From: Nisaea sediminum
GTDB taxonomy: Bacteria > Pseudomonadota > Alphaproteobacteria > Thalassobaculales > Thalassobaculaceae
Direction: 5' to 3'
NCBI RefSeq assembly: GCF_014904705.1
Contig: NZ_JACZCQ010000005.1
Span: 124,001-188,000 of the forward strand
Length of the DNA: 64,000 nucleotides
Below, one piece after another: positions 48,501-59,024 of this stretch (its first letter is position 1; each line of letters opens with the position of its first letter). The position numbers and the translations under genes were made by a program. The notes under the pieces are model-generated. The model was not told where the DNA came from. It searched no databases and worked only from the letters and a program-made list of their open reading frames with translations.

Positions 48501-49553
48501 GTGTCCGCGCCCGCGTCCCTGCCCGCCCTGCTGCTCGACTGGTACGACCGCCACCACCGCCGCCTGCCCTGGCGCAGCGCGCCGGGCGGGACGGCGGACC
48601 CGTACCATGTCTGGCTGAGCGAAATCATGCTGCAGCAGACCACGGTCGCTGCCGTCGGCCCCTATTTCACCCGCTTCCTCACCCGCTGGCCGAACGTCAC
48701 CGCGCTGGCCGACGCGCCGATCGAGGACGTGCTCGCCGAATGGGCCGGGCTCGGCTACTACGCCCGCGCCCGCAACCTGCACAAATGCGCCACCGTGGTG
48801 CGCGACGCGCATAAGGGGCGTTTCCCCGAGACCGAGGAGGGCCTGCTTGCACTGCCGGGCGTCGGCCCCTATACCGCCGCCGCCATCGCCGCCATCGCCT
48901 TCGACCTCCCCGCGACCCCGGTCGACGGCAATTTCGAGCGGGTCATGGCGAGGATGCACGCCGTCGAGACCCCGCTGCCGGACGCCAAGCCGGAACTGAA
49001 GGCGCTCTCCGCCGCCCTCACGCCCGACCATAGGCCCGGCGACTATGCCCAGGCGGTGATGGATCTCGGCGCCACGATCTGCACACCGCGCAAGCCGAAA
49101 TGCCTGACCTGCCCCTGGAACCACGCCTGCGAGGGCCGGATTGCCGGCATAGCGGAGGAACTGCCGAAGAAGAAAAAGAAGGCGCCGAAGCCGACCCGCA
49201 AGGGCGTCGCCTTCTGGATCACGAACGGCCGCGGGGAGATCCTGCTCCGCCGCCGCCCGCCAAGCGGGCTCCTGGGCGGCATGGTCGAGATCCCGTCATG
49301 CGAGTGGAAGGAAGAGGAGCAGCCGCTGAACCGCGCCCTCGCCCAGGCGCCGGTTCGGACCGAATGGGTGAAGCTGCCGGGCATGGTCCGCCACACCTTC
49401 ACGCATTTCCATCTGGAACTGGAAGTCTATCGCGGCCGCGCCACGGGCTCGAAACCGGCGGACTGTTTCTGGCATCCGGTCGAGAAGGTCGGGGATGCAG
49501 GTCTGCCGTCGGTGATGGCGAAGATCGCGAAACATGCGCTGAGGCATGTGTGA
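48501..49553 (+). CDS. mutY: A/G-specific adenine glycosylase MutY
   Basis: A 350-residue base-excision repair glycosylase that removes A opposite 8-oxoG. It starts with GTG at 48501. The catalytic helix motif is LSEIMLQQTTVAAVGPYF, the helix-hairpin-helix is LPGVGPYTAAAIAAIAF, and the catalytic Asp lies in PVDGNFERVMARM. The Fe-S loop has four cysteines in CTPRKPKCLTCPWNHAC. A C-terminal NUDIX-like 8-oxoG recognition domain follows from ~residue 230. Confidence 0.95.
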   Translation: MSAPASLPALLLDWYDRHHRRLPWRSAPGGTADPYHVWLSEIMLQQTTVAAVGPYFTRFLTRWPNVTALADAPIEDVLAEWAGLGYYARARNLHKCATVVRDAHKGRFPETEEGLLALPGVGPYTAAAIAAIAFDLPATPVDGNFERVMARMHAVETPLPDAKPELKALSAALTPDHRPGDYAQAVMDLGATICTPRKPKCLTCPWNHACEGRIAGIAEELPKKKKKAPKPTRKGVAFWITNGRGEILLRRRPPSGLLGGMVEIPSCEWKEEEQPLNRALAQAPVRTEWVKLPGMVRHTFTHFHLELEVYRGRATGSKPADCFWHPVEKVGDAGLPSVMAKIAKHALRHV

Positions 49554-49586
49554 GAAACAAAACCCAAAAAAGTAACTCACTAGATT

Positions 49587-50756
49587 TCAAATTATTTTCT
49601 TCACCCAACTCATAACTGCGTTTCCGAATTTGATCCCCACAATAGTTCCACCAGAAACGCCGAGAGCAACCGGATAAGGAAGCGCGACTCCAACGCCGGC
49701 AAACATTTCCACGCCGGCCGTCGCAACAGCAAAACACATATATGCAGTCGCGGACTTAAGACTTAACTCCGACATAGGATTCAATACTTTCTCAAAGAAA
49801 AAATCTCTAATTTCTTTTATTTCGCCAGAGGTTGAATCGATGTAATTTTTATCTGATTTTTCACTTATTGCATAAATTGAATTTTTCAAATTTTGCAATT
49901 TAACATAGAAAACCTCAATGTTGTCTATTAAATCTCTTTGTTTTGGGTCATTTGGGTTTATATCGCGAATCGCTGACAACGCAACTCGTGCCGTGTCTAG
50001 CGTCACATTTATATCATCTAAAATTTTTTCTTTTCTCTTATAGAAATCTTCAGGGACATTAATTGATAAGAAATCTTTTTTATTATCAATTGAATCATTT
50101 CTATTCTCTGAAAAATCATTCCGCTTCAATTCAATCGCATTGCTAGGCTCTTCTTTTGAAACACTAACCTGTCCGCTTTTAATTCGAGCAAGGTCATGAT
50201 AGATTACCTGCATTGAATGGAGAATTTCAGAAAGATTTCCATCAATCTCATCAATTTCAATTTGGTAATCCGTGATTTTCGGATTCTCATCCAAATTCTT
50301 TGCGCGATCATCAATGATTTTATAGAATTTCTCGGTACTTTTATTGCTATTATATGGGGGAAAAGAAGAAATAAAATTTACGACATCAGTATCAACCTCT
50401 GGAAATACTCCTTGAAGGGAGACTTTAATCATCTCCTCCCATTTATCCCTCGGGGAATGCATATAATGTCTTTCAATCCTCCCTCTATGATTGGAATTTA
50501 AATAAAATAATACGACATACCGCACATCATCGGAAAAATCCCTCCAATATTCCAAAATATTCCTCAGAACACCTGAATGAAATCGGCATTTTTCATCTAT
50601 TATTTGACAATTTTGTATTACCTTAACTTCGTAAAATCGCCTCCTACTGGAACTACCGAAGTTCAACTCTGGGAAAGATTTTCTAAGCATTCTTAAATAC
50701 GGATCCTTAGATGATCCGCTTAAAGTATTTTTTAAAACAGAATTCCCGCTTTTCAT
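49587..50756 (-). CDS. AT-rich orphan gene: protein of unknown function with C-terminal membrane hairpin
   Basis: A 389-residue protein I do not recognise. The start at 50756 has a GGGGTGAGC ribosome site; an ATG at 50777 is less likely. N-terminal ~130 residues look globular, with FYEVKVIQNCQ followed by a mixed alpha/beta segment. Residues ~130-310 are helical and charged with coiled-coil character. The last ~55 residues form a glycine/alanine-rich hydrophobic hairpin (MCFAVATAGVEMFAGVGVAL, then GVSGGTIVGIKFGNAV). Codon use is strongly AT-rich (many AAA, AAT, ATT) in contrast to mutY and purH on either side, so it was probably acquired. The 243 bp upstream is also AT-rich. Confidence 0.8.
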   Translation of the reverse strand: MKSGNSVLKNTLSGSSKDPYLRMLRKSFPELNFGSSSRRRFYEVKVIQNCQIIDEKCRFHSGVLRNILEYWRDFSDDVRYVVLFYLNSNHRGRIERHYMHSPRDKWEEMIKVSLQGVFPEVDTDVVNFISSFPPYNSNKSTEKFYKIIDDRAKNLDENPKITDYQIEIDEIDGNLSEILHSMQVIYHDLARIKSGQVSVSKEEPSNAIELKRNDFSENRNDSIDNKKDFLSINVPEDFYKRKEKILDDINVTLDTARVALSAIRDINPNDPKQRDLIDNIEVFYVKLQNLKNSIYAISEKSDKNYIDSTSGEIKEIRDFFFEKVLNPMSELSLKSATAYMCFAVATAGVEMFAGVGVALPYPVALGVSGGTIVGIKFGNAVMSWVKKII

Positions 50757-50999
50757 GCTCACCCCGCCGTCTCGCATCTTTGATTCACAGACAGCTACAT
50801 CTCAGCGCTTAATACAAAATTCCACTTATCAAGGTTAATCAAACCAGACCGAAAAATCAGCTAGTTATCGCCTCAACCTCAAAAAGCCATTCTCAAACTT
50901 CACGCAGCTCACGCGTCGTAATCGCGACTGATCAACTGAATGCTCTGCGGCTCGCCAAACGATAGATCCGAAGATATCCTTCATTGAGACTGCCCGGCC

Positions 51000-52586
<1,587 letters not shown>

Positions 52587-52671
52587 CTTTCGGGACCCGT
52601 TCTGAAAGTGGAGTTACGGAATTCGGGCTGCTTATGCGCGGGAAGCGGCTCCGGGTCAACCGGGCCGCGCT

Positions 52672-53625
52672 TTATGCCGCAGCTTTTGCCGCCTGCTTCT
52701 TCAGCCGGGATTCGCGCACCGCGATATAGGTCGTGGAGACGAAGATCATCGCCCCGCCGATCCAGGTGTAAATGTCCGGCAGCTCCTCAAAGATCACGAA
52801 GCCGATGAAGGCGGCCCAGATCAGCTTGCTGAAATCGACCGGCAGCACGACCGAGGCGTCGGCCAGCTTCAGCGACTGGTTCATCGCCGTCTGCGCGACG
52901 GTGCCGAGCAGCGCGATCAGGCAGAGCCAGCCCGCCTCCTCCGGTGTCGGCCAGCGCCAGAAGAAGGCGGCGGCGGCGAGCGTGAAGGGCGAGAGGAAGA
53001 TCGAGGCATAGACCGTGATGGTGACGCTCGATTCGGTCCGGGTCAGGAACTTGATGATGATCAGCGCGAAGGACCAGACCACGGTCGCGGCGAGGATCAG
53101 AAGCGGCCCGAGACCGACATCCACCATCCCCGGCCGGATGATCACCAGCGTTCCGGCGAAGCCGATCAGGATGGCGACCCAGCGCCGGAGCCGCACCACC
53201 TCGCCGAGAAACAGCATCGCCAGCAGCGTGGCAAAGAGCGGCGCGGTGAAGCCGAGCGCCGTCGCCTCCGCCAGCGGCGTGACCGAGAGGCCGTAGAAGA
53301 ACATCAGCATCGCCGCCGAATTCACCGCGCCGCGCAGGAACAGGAGCTTCAGATTGTTGGTGTGGAGCGGCCGGAAGCGCTGGCGGATCAGCAGCGGGGC
53401 CAGAACGAACAGGCCTAGGAAGCTGCGGAAGAAGGCGATCTCGAAGGGGTGCAGTCCCTCGTTCTTGCCGAGGTCGCGGATGATGGCGTGCATGCAGACG
53501 AACATAGCCGCGGCAAGGGCCATGAGCAGCACGCCGCGGACCGGGGCCGGCAGACGGGCGGAATAGAGCTTCAGCGAATGGATATAGGACACAATGGCAG
53601 GGTATGGGCCGCCATCCTTTCGCAC
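52672..53625 (-). CDS. EamA family (DMT superfamily) transporter
   Basis: A membrane protein of about 317 residues with ten predicted helices in two EamA repeats, for example GVLLMALAAAMFVCMHAIIR and AWIG-type segments near the C-terminus. The tail is basic and alanine-rich. DMT exporters move amino acids, nucleotides or other metabolites; this one cannot be assigned. The start is uncertain: I used the GTG at 53625, and the GTG at 53592 is an alternative; neither has a clear ribosome site. Confidence 0.85.
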   Translation of the reverse strand: MRKDGGPYPAIVSYIHSLKLYSARLPAPVRGVLLMALAAAMFVCMHAIIRDLGKNEGLHPFEIAFFRSFLGLFVLAPLLIRQRFRPLHTNNLKLLFLRGAVNSAAMLMFFYGLSVTPLAEATALGFTAPLFATLLAMLFLGEVVRLRRWVAILIGFAGTLVIIRPGMVDVGLGPLLILAATVVWSFALIIIKFLTRTESSVTITVYASIFLSPFTLAAAAFFWRWPTPEEAGWLCLIALLGTVAQTAMNQSLKLADASVVLPVDFSKLIWAAFIGFVIFEELPDIYTWIGGAMIFVSTTYIAVRESRLKKQAAKAAA

Positions 53626-53770
53626 AAGCGAAGAGCCGGCATATCAATGGTGCCGGAAGGCCGGGAATTGGGAGAGGGCAGCAGCTCCACCGGCAGTAAT
53701 GTGCGTTACCGATGGCTTGGCCTCGAAGAGCCACACGAGCATATTGTTCGCACGATTCAATTTTAGCGCA

Positions 53771-54850
53771 ATGGCGGTCACCCGAATGCTTCATTGGTCC
53801 ATCGGAAATTTCATTGCGATTTTCCTGGGTGCTTGGCTATTTGCCGGCACCGTGTTCGCGCAAGGAAATCTCGAAGTCTTCAACGATGGCAGTAACGAAT
53901 GGCCCGGCGCGCTGACCGGCGAATATCGCGAACTGCAAAAAGTCCAGAAACAGCTCGATACCTTGAACGAAGAGTTCGAAGCGCGCGCGAGAGGGAATTC
54001 TCTGCCGATCACACAGAGCTTCCTGGATGAAATTCCGCTTGTCGATGTCGGCCTGGGACCGAACGGAGAGACGGCGCTGATGTTCGCAACAGAAAGAGCC
54101 GATGCTGCGGCGGTACGGCTCCTGCTTGAAAACGGGGCCGATCCGAATTTTGGATCAACCAAGTGGCCATCCTCGGTCCCGATTGGCCGAATTTTTGCTT
54201 CGGCTCCGGGTTATTTCACACCCCGCGGCTTTGGTTATTCTGACCACCAGAAGCATTGCGCTGAATGGAGAAATTCAGCGTACGAAATTTTGGACCTTCT
54301 GCTCGAACATGGAGCAAATATAAACGGTCACAAAGATAAAATTACCGGCAAAATTATTCACCCAACCATAAATTCTTTAATATTTTCACTCTACGATTGC
54401 GTAGACAGAACAATGCTTGATTATTTGATTGGCAGGGGGCTTCAAACAAACCTACCGACTCCGACAAAAAAGACAAATCTACAGGACGCGATCGATGTGT
54501 ATGATTTTGGATTCGGTAAGTCGCCAAATACAGAAATGATCAACTTTCTATTGGATCATGGCGCTGATCCGACTTTTATCTATGAAAATGGCCAGAATGC
54601 AATTCACCGGATAATACCGGCTATCAACCATGAATGCCGCCCTTTTGGTTCGCCGAAGCGCCACAGCCCGATGATCGATGTGATGAAGAGATTTATCGAC
54701 GCCGGTGTCGATAAAACCGCAAGAGACAAAAGCGGCCGAACGCCTTTGGATATTCTCAATTCAACGCGCGATCGGGCCTGCACGACCTCTCAAATTTGCT
54801 ATCCAGGGTGTCTAGAGGAGGCCAAAAAGCTGCTCATGTCCCAAGACTGA
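53771..54850 (+). CDS. Exported ankyrin-repeat protein
   Basis: A 359-residue protein. The start at 53771 gives a signal peptide: HWSIGNFIAIFLGAWLFAGT then VFAQ, so it is probably periplasmic or secreted. Ankyrin-type units include NGETALMFATERADAAAVRL followed by LLENGADPN, then YEILDLLLEHGANIN, MINFLLDHGADPT, and KRFIDAGVDKTARDKSGRTP near the C-terminus. Cysteines near the C-terminus could form a disulfide. Codon use from ~54200 on is more AT-rich than neighbours, suggesting transfer. Partner unknown. Confidence 0.83.
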   Translation: MAVTRMLHWSIGNFIAIFLGAWLFAGTVFAQGNLEVFNDGSNEWPGALTGEYRELQKVQKQLDTLNEEFEARARGNSLPITQSFLDEIPLVDVGLGPNGETALMFATERADAAAVRLLLENGADPNFGSTKWPSSVPIGRIFASAPGYFTPRGFGYSDHQKHCAEWRNSAYEILDLLLEHGANINGHKDKITGKIIHPTINSLIFSLYDCVDRTMLDYLIGRGLQTNLPTPTKKTNLQDAIDVYDFGFGKSPNTEMINFLLDHGADPTFIYENGQNAIHRIIPAINHECRPFGSPKRHSPMIDVMKRFIDAGVDKTARDKSGRTPLDILNSTRDRACTTSQICYPGCLEEAKKLLMSQD

Positions 54851-54881
54851 GTTTAGGTTGCACCGAAAACCAGGCTTTATT

Positions 54882-55772
54882 TTAGAACGTCGCCCAGTCC
54901 GGCTTCACCGGCATCACCGTGCTGCCGCCCGCGCTGAGCACGGCATGCTCCAGATCCTCCAGCACGTTCAGCCGGAGCATGGCGAGCGCCATGTCACCGG
55001 AGCCGGAGCGGATCTCGCCGACCTCGCGGTCGTCGCGCAGGATCGGGGTGCCCGGAGCCGGCATCTCGCCGTCGAGGATCTTCACCGGCATCAGGCGGCG
55101 CTTCACCAGGCCGCGATACTTGGTCCGCGCGGTCAGTTCCTGGCCCATGTAGCAGCCCTTCTGCCAGTCGACGCCGTTCAGCTCGTCGAACCCGGCTTCC
55201 AGCAGTACGGTCTTCTCGACCTGCATGTCGCGGGTCCCGTCCGGCACGCCGAGGCGGATGCGAGCGCGGTCGTAAGCCTCCTGCGTGCCTTCGGAAAGTC
55301 CGGCCCCGGCAAGGAGCGCGTCGCGCCTGTCCTTTTCCACGATCACCCGCGCGCCAAGACCGGCATGGCGCGGGTCGACGAAGACCGTGCCGCCCTCTAA
55401 CTCCCTCGCCGCGCCCGCCTCGCCAGCAAGCCCGAGCGTGGCCGCCGCGCCGTCGCCTGTCACCGCGAGCACGGCATAAAGCTCGGATGCGTCCGCGATC
55501 TCGACCTTCGAGCGCAGCTTGTAGAGCCGGAGGCGCTTCTGGAAGTCGGCCAGCCGCGCGGCCTCGCAGTCGAGCAGCAGCGCGCCCGCGACCTCGGCAA
55601 TGAAGAAATCGAAGAGATACTTGCCCTGCGCCGTCAGGAAGGCGGCATGGATCGCCCGCTCCGGCGTCACCTTCTCGACGTCGTTGGAGACGAGGCCCTG
55701 CAGGAACTTGCGCGCGTCCGCTCCGGAGATGGAGAGCACGGCGCGGGATTTCAGGTCGATGAAGTCAGGCAT
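54882..55772 (-). CDS. ygfZ: Folate-binding protein YgfZ (GcvT-like Fe-S cluster factor)
   Basis: A 296-residue folate-dependent factor for Fe-S enzyme repair or assembly. The signature is KGCYMGQELTART near residue 200. The N-terminus, LKSRAVLSISGADARKFLQG followed by LVSND, is typical of the GcvT/YgfZ fold. Single gene, convergent with the ankyrin gene. Confidence 0.9.
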   Translation of the reverse strand: MPDFIDLKSRAVLSISGADARKFLQGLVSNDVEKVTPERAIHAAFLTAQGKYLFDFFIAEVAGALLLDCEAARLADFQKRLRLYKLRSKVEIADASELYAVLAVTGDGAAATLGLAGEAGAARELEGGTVFVDPRHAGLGARVIVEKDRRDALLAGAGLSEGTQEAYDRARIRLGVPDGTRDMQVEKTVLLEAGFDELNGVDWQKGCYMGQELTARTKYRGLVKRRLMPVKILDGEMPAPGTPILRDDREVGEIRSGSGDMALAMLRLNVLEDLEHAVLSAGGSTVMPVKPDWATF

Positions 55773-55887
55773 CTTTCATCCAAGGCGGGATGGCGAGTAT
55801 TAGCTCCCATCATGGGGGCAGGGATTACCACACTAACTTGCCACGCGCCGAGCCAACTTCAACGGTCTTCTGGTACATCGTCTCCGA

Positions 55888-58389
55888 TCAGCCAGAAACC
55901 GCCACCGGCCTCGTATGCCGTGCGAGCGTTTCATAGAGCTTGACCGGGTCGATCGGTTTCGCGATGTGATCGACCATGCCGGCCTCGCGCGTACGGACCC
56001 GGTCCTCACCGAAGGCATTTGCGGTCATGGCGATGATCGGAACCGATCGGTAGGCCGGATTGCCGAGTATCTTGCGTGCGGCCGTGATGCCGTCCATCTC
56101 CGGCAATTGAAGATCCATCAGAATGGCAGAGAATCCGGACGCCGGCCGCGACAGGACATTCTCAACCGCCTCGCGCCCGTTCGCCGCGACCGTCACACGG
56201 ATCCCGATCCGCTCCAGCATCTCCCGGGCGACCTTCTGGTTCACCGCATTGTCCTCGACGACGAGCACGGACATACCGCTCAAGTCGGCGGAGAGCTGCT
56301 GTTCGCGATCCAAATCGGGACCGATGGCGGAAGACCGCAGCCCGAATTGCTTGAGCAACAGGTCGCGCATCTGTGCCGGCGGAACGGCCTTTGCCATCAG
56401 GCCGTCCACGCCCTCCGGCAAGCTGTCCTCGTCGGCCTGGAAGCCACTTGCGGCGACCAGAATCCTGCGGCCGGTCCGGGAGCCCGCGGCGTCACCCCTT
56501 TCACCGAGAGCGTGCCGCAGCCGGGCGGCATTTTCCGGGCTGGCCAACGCCCGATCGAGGACAACCAGATCGAACGGCGATGTCGCCGTTCCGATCGCTC
56601 TTGCGGCCTCGTCGCAGTCCGCCGCGGCGTCAACCAAGGCACCGGCGCGCGCCAGAGCCGCCGAGACCAGGTTCCGTCCTATCTCGGCCCTATCCACAAT
56701 CAGGGCCCGCAGCCACCCGGCACCCTCATCCTGACGCGCGGCCAGGGAGGTTTCCAATTCCTCCGCGACGGCGAGCTTCAAAGTGAAATGAAAGGTGCTG
56801 CCCCGGTCGATCTCGCTCTCGACGCCGATCTCCCCTCCCATCAGTTCCACGAGCGCGCGCGAAATCGCCAGCCCGAGACCGGTTCCGCCATATTGCCGGG
56901 TCGTGGAAGAATCCGCCTGACTGAAGGCCTTGAACAGCTTCGCCACCTGATCCGGCGTCATTCCGATGCCTGAGTCGATAACGTCGAACCGCACGGTCGC
57001 ACCTCCGGTTTCCCGTCCGACAAGGGAAACTCTCAGCGTGATCGCTCCGCGGCGGGTGAACTTGACGGCATTGCTGGTGAGATTGAGCAGAACCTGTGCG
57101 AGACGGAGCGGATCGCCGACGAAGCTCTCCGGCACGCCGTCGCCGACCGACAGATACAGATCAACGTCGGGCGAGCGTATCTGGTTGCCCGCCAGCGTCA
57201 GCACATTGTTGAGGATATCGTCGCGGCTGAAGCAAACCTGCTCCAGTTCGAGCATCCCCGCATCGATCCGGGAAAAATCGAGAATGTCGTCGATAATCCT
57301 CAGCAGCAGCTGGCTGGAACCTTCGACCTGTGTGAGCTGTTCGCGATGCTTGTCGCTGAGATCTCCCCGCAGCACCAGTTGGGTGAACCCGATGATCGCG
57401 TTCAGCGGTGTCCGGATCTCGTGGCTCATATTCGCGAGGAAGGTCGCCTTGGCGCGCGCGGCAGCTTCGGCATCCTCTTTTGCTCTCTGGATCTCTTCCT
57501 GATCGTTCATCCAGTCGGTGACGTCGACCAGAACGGAAACCCAGCCTCCGGATGCCGTCTGCCGCGTTCTGCGCTCGATGTGTTTTCCGCGCTTCGGCCA
57601 ATATTGGTACGAATAATCGAGATCCGGCGTCTTGTAGTATCTCTGGTACTGCTCCCAGACTTCGTCGAAAGTCATACCGGGAGTCGATTTTTTCGTCTCG
57701 AGCTCGTACCGCAACAGGCCGGCCATCCCGCCCATTTTCTGCATGAGCTCGTTTGAGTATCCCTGAATCTCGACGAAAGCGTCGTTCCAGGCGCGGAAAT
57801 TGAAGTCCTTGTCGTAGATCACGATGGGATGCGGGATGGCCTGGAGTGCAGCTTCCAGATCTTCATGCAACCGACGGGAACGGTCCCGTTCCGCGGCGAG
57901 GTCGCCGGCACCGTTACGGAATGCAAACAGCATTGCCGCCGTCGGCGCCGCGACGGAGCGAATGATTTCCCGGTCGGTGCCGGAGAACGCATCCGCGTTT
58001 TCGGACATGGCCACGACCGCGCCAAGGATATCTCCTGCGACGACAAGCGGCGCCGCAATGGCCGACAGACGGTCAGGATCTTCGGCCGGGAACCAGGACT
58101 GCGCTACCGTATCGCGGCCGCGAAAGCAGGCGTCCGCAAGCTCACCGACAACCGCAAGATCCGCGACCTCCGCTGGACGCTTCGGTTCAACGACCTCCGC
58201 CCGACCACCCTCACCCCTGACCACGAGAAGGACACGATCACATCCGAGGATCTCGGCCAACCGGGAGGCAATGAGGTCTCGAAGCTCCAAGAGGCTGGTC
58301 GATGCCACCAGATCGTTCGAGAGATCCGCAAGGCGGCTCAATTTCCATCCGGAACCGCCGGACGATGGCCTGGACTTCGGTTTTGTCAT
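55888..58389 (-). CDS. Soluble GAF-PAS hybrid histidine kinase with two receiver domains
   Basis: An 833-residue cytoplasmic sensor kinase with no obvious membrane helix. A GAF-like domain spans ~25-165 and a PAS domain ~185-300. HisKA has H323 in [10 protein letters not shown] and HATPase_c extends to ~545. The first receiver (~575-690) is divergent: LIVDRAE and [10 protein letters not shown] keep an aspartate, but the usual loop is altered. The second receiver (~705-825) is canonical with D759 in [11 protein letters not shown]. No response regulator gene is adjacent, so it is an orphan. Confidence 0.9.
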   Translation of the reverse strand: MTKPKSRPSSGGSGWKLSRLADLSNDLVASTSLLELRDLIASRLAEILGCDRVLLVVRGEGGRAEVVEPKRPAEVADLAVVGELADACFRGRDTVAQSWFPAEDPDRLSAIAAPLVVAGDILGAVVAMSENADAFSGTDREIIRSVAAPTAAMLFAFRNGAGDLAAERDRSRRLHEDLEAALQAIPHPIVIYDKDFNFRAWNDAFVEIQGYSNELMQKMGGMAGLLRYELETKKSTPGMTFDEVWEQYQRYYKTPDLDYSYQYWPKRGKHIERRTRQTASGGWVSVLVDVTDWMNDQEEIQRAKEDAEAAARAKATFLANMSHEIRTPLNAIIGFTQLVLRGDLSDKHREQLTQVEGSSQLLLRIIDDILDFSRIDAGMLELEQVCFSRDDILNNVLTLAGNQIRSPDVDLYLSVGDGVPESFVGDPLRLAQVLLNLTSNAVKFTRRGAITLRVSLVGRETGGATVRFDVIDSGIGMTPDQVAKLFKAFSQADSSTTRQYGGTGLGLAISRALVELMGGEIGVESEIDRGSTFHFTLKLAVAEELETSLAARQDEGAGWLRALIVDRAEIGRNLVSAALARAGALVDAAADCDEAARAIGTATSPFDLVVLDRALASPENAARLRHALGERGDAAGSRTGRRILVAASGFQADEDSLPEGVDGLMAKAVPPAQMRDLLLKQFGLRSSAIGPDLDREQQLSADLSGMSVLVVEDNAVNQKVAREMLERIGIRVTVAANGREAVENVLSRPASGFSAILMDLQLPEMDGITAARKILGNPAYRSVPIIAMTANAFGEDRVRTREAGMVDHIAKPIDPVKLYETLARHTRPVAVSG

Positions 58390-58528
58390 TCGAAAAACTC
58401 TCGAAGCCAGGCCTTAGACCATAGGAAACCCTAGAGATCGCGAGCGCTCTCAAATGAGTCGTAAGTTGATATGAGAGCAGGAAGTCGGATCTAAAGCAAG
58501 GCCCGACTCACTGCGTAATCAGGTAGGA

Positions 58529-58849
58529 TTACTGATGTTTTCTCTTGCAGAAAACGGCCCCGCGCTCCGACAGATTGATCACCCGGTGCTCGAACGGACC
58601 TGACCGGGTTATGATCGATTCCGGCTGAAGATCGTACTCTTCCACGTCAGTACTGCCGTCTTCGCGGCGAACCTCGCGCCGGAACTTGAACGGCGTCATC
58701 GCTCTGATGGAATAGGTCTCGCCGGCGCCATATTTGTGCCAGTCCGTCGCGTCCCCGGCTTCCGGAAGCACGATGATGTTTCCCGGACGGTCAGGAGACC
58801 CGACCTCGACACCGTCGCCTTTGGCGGTCTCGTGAAATTTAACAGCCAT
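58529..58849 (-). CDS. Small soluble protein of unknown function
   Basis: A 106-residue hydrophilic protein starting MAVKFHETAKGDGVEVGSPD, with a probable beta-rich core (NIIVLPEAGDATDWHKYGAG) and an end in FCKRKHQ. It may have a cupin- or beta-barrel-like fold, but I recognise no family. It lies on the same strand as the soluble kinase, 139 bp upstream of it, and the spacing makes a shared transcript possible but unproven. Confidence 0.6.
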   Translation of the reverse strand: MAVKFHETAKGDGVEVGSPDRPGNIIVLPEAGDATDWHKYGAGETYSIRAMTPFKFRREVRREDGSTDVEEYDLQPESIITRSGPFEHRVINLSERGAVFCKRKHQ

Positions 58850-59024
58850 CTCATTTCCCCAACGTTATTGAGCTGATTCTACTAGAGCCTGACGGAGAAA
58901 GAGGTCAAACAAATTTACCGTGTATGCGGAGGTGGATTTCCCTCAAACCGGTCAACCGCCTATTGAATGATGCCACGGACGAGCGGTCGTCGCCGGGCAA
59001 GCCGACCGCAATCCGTCATCGCGC

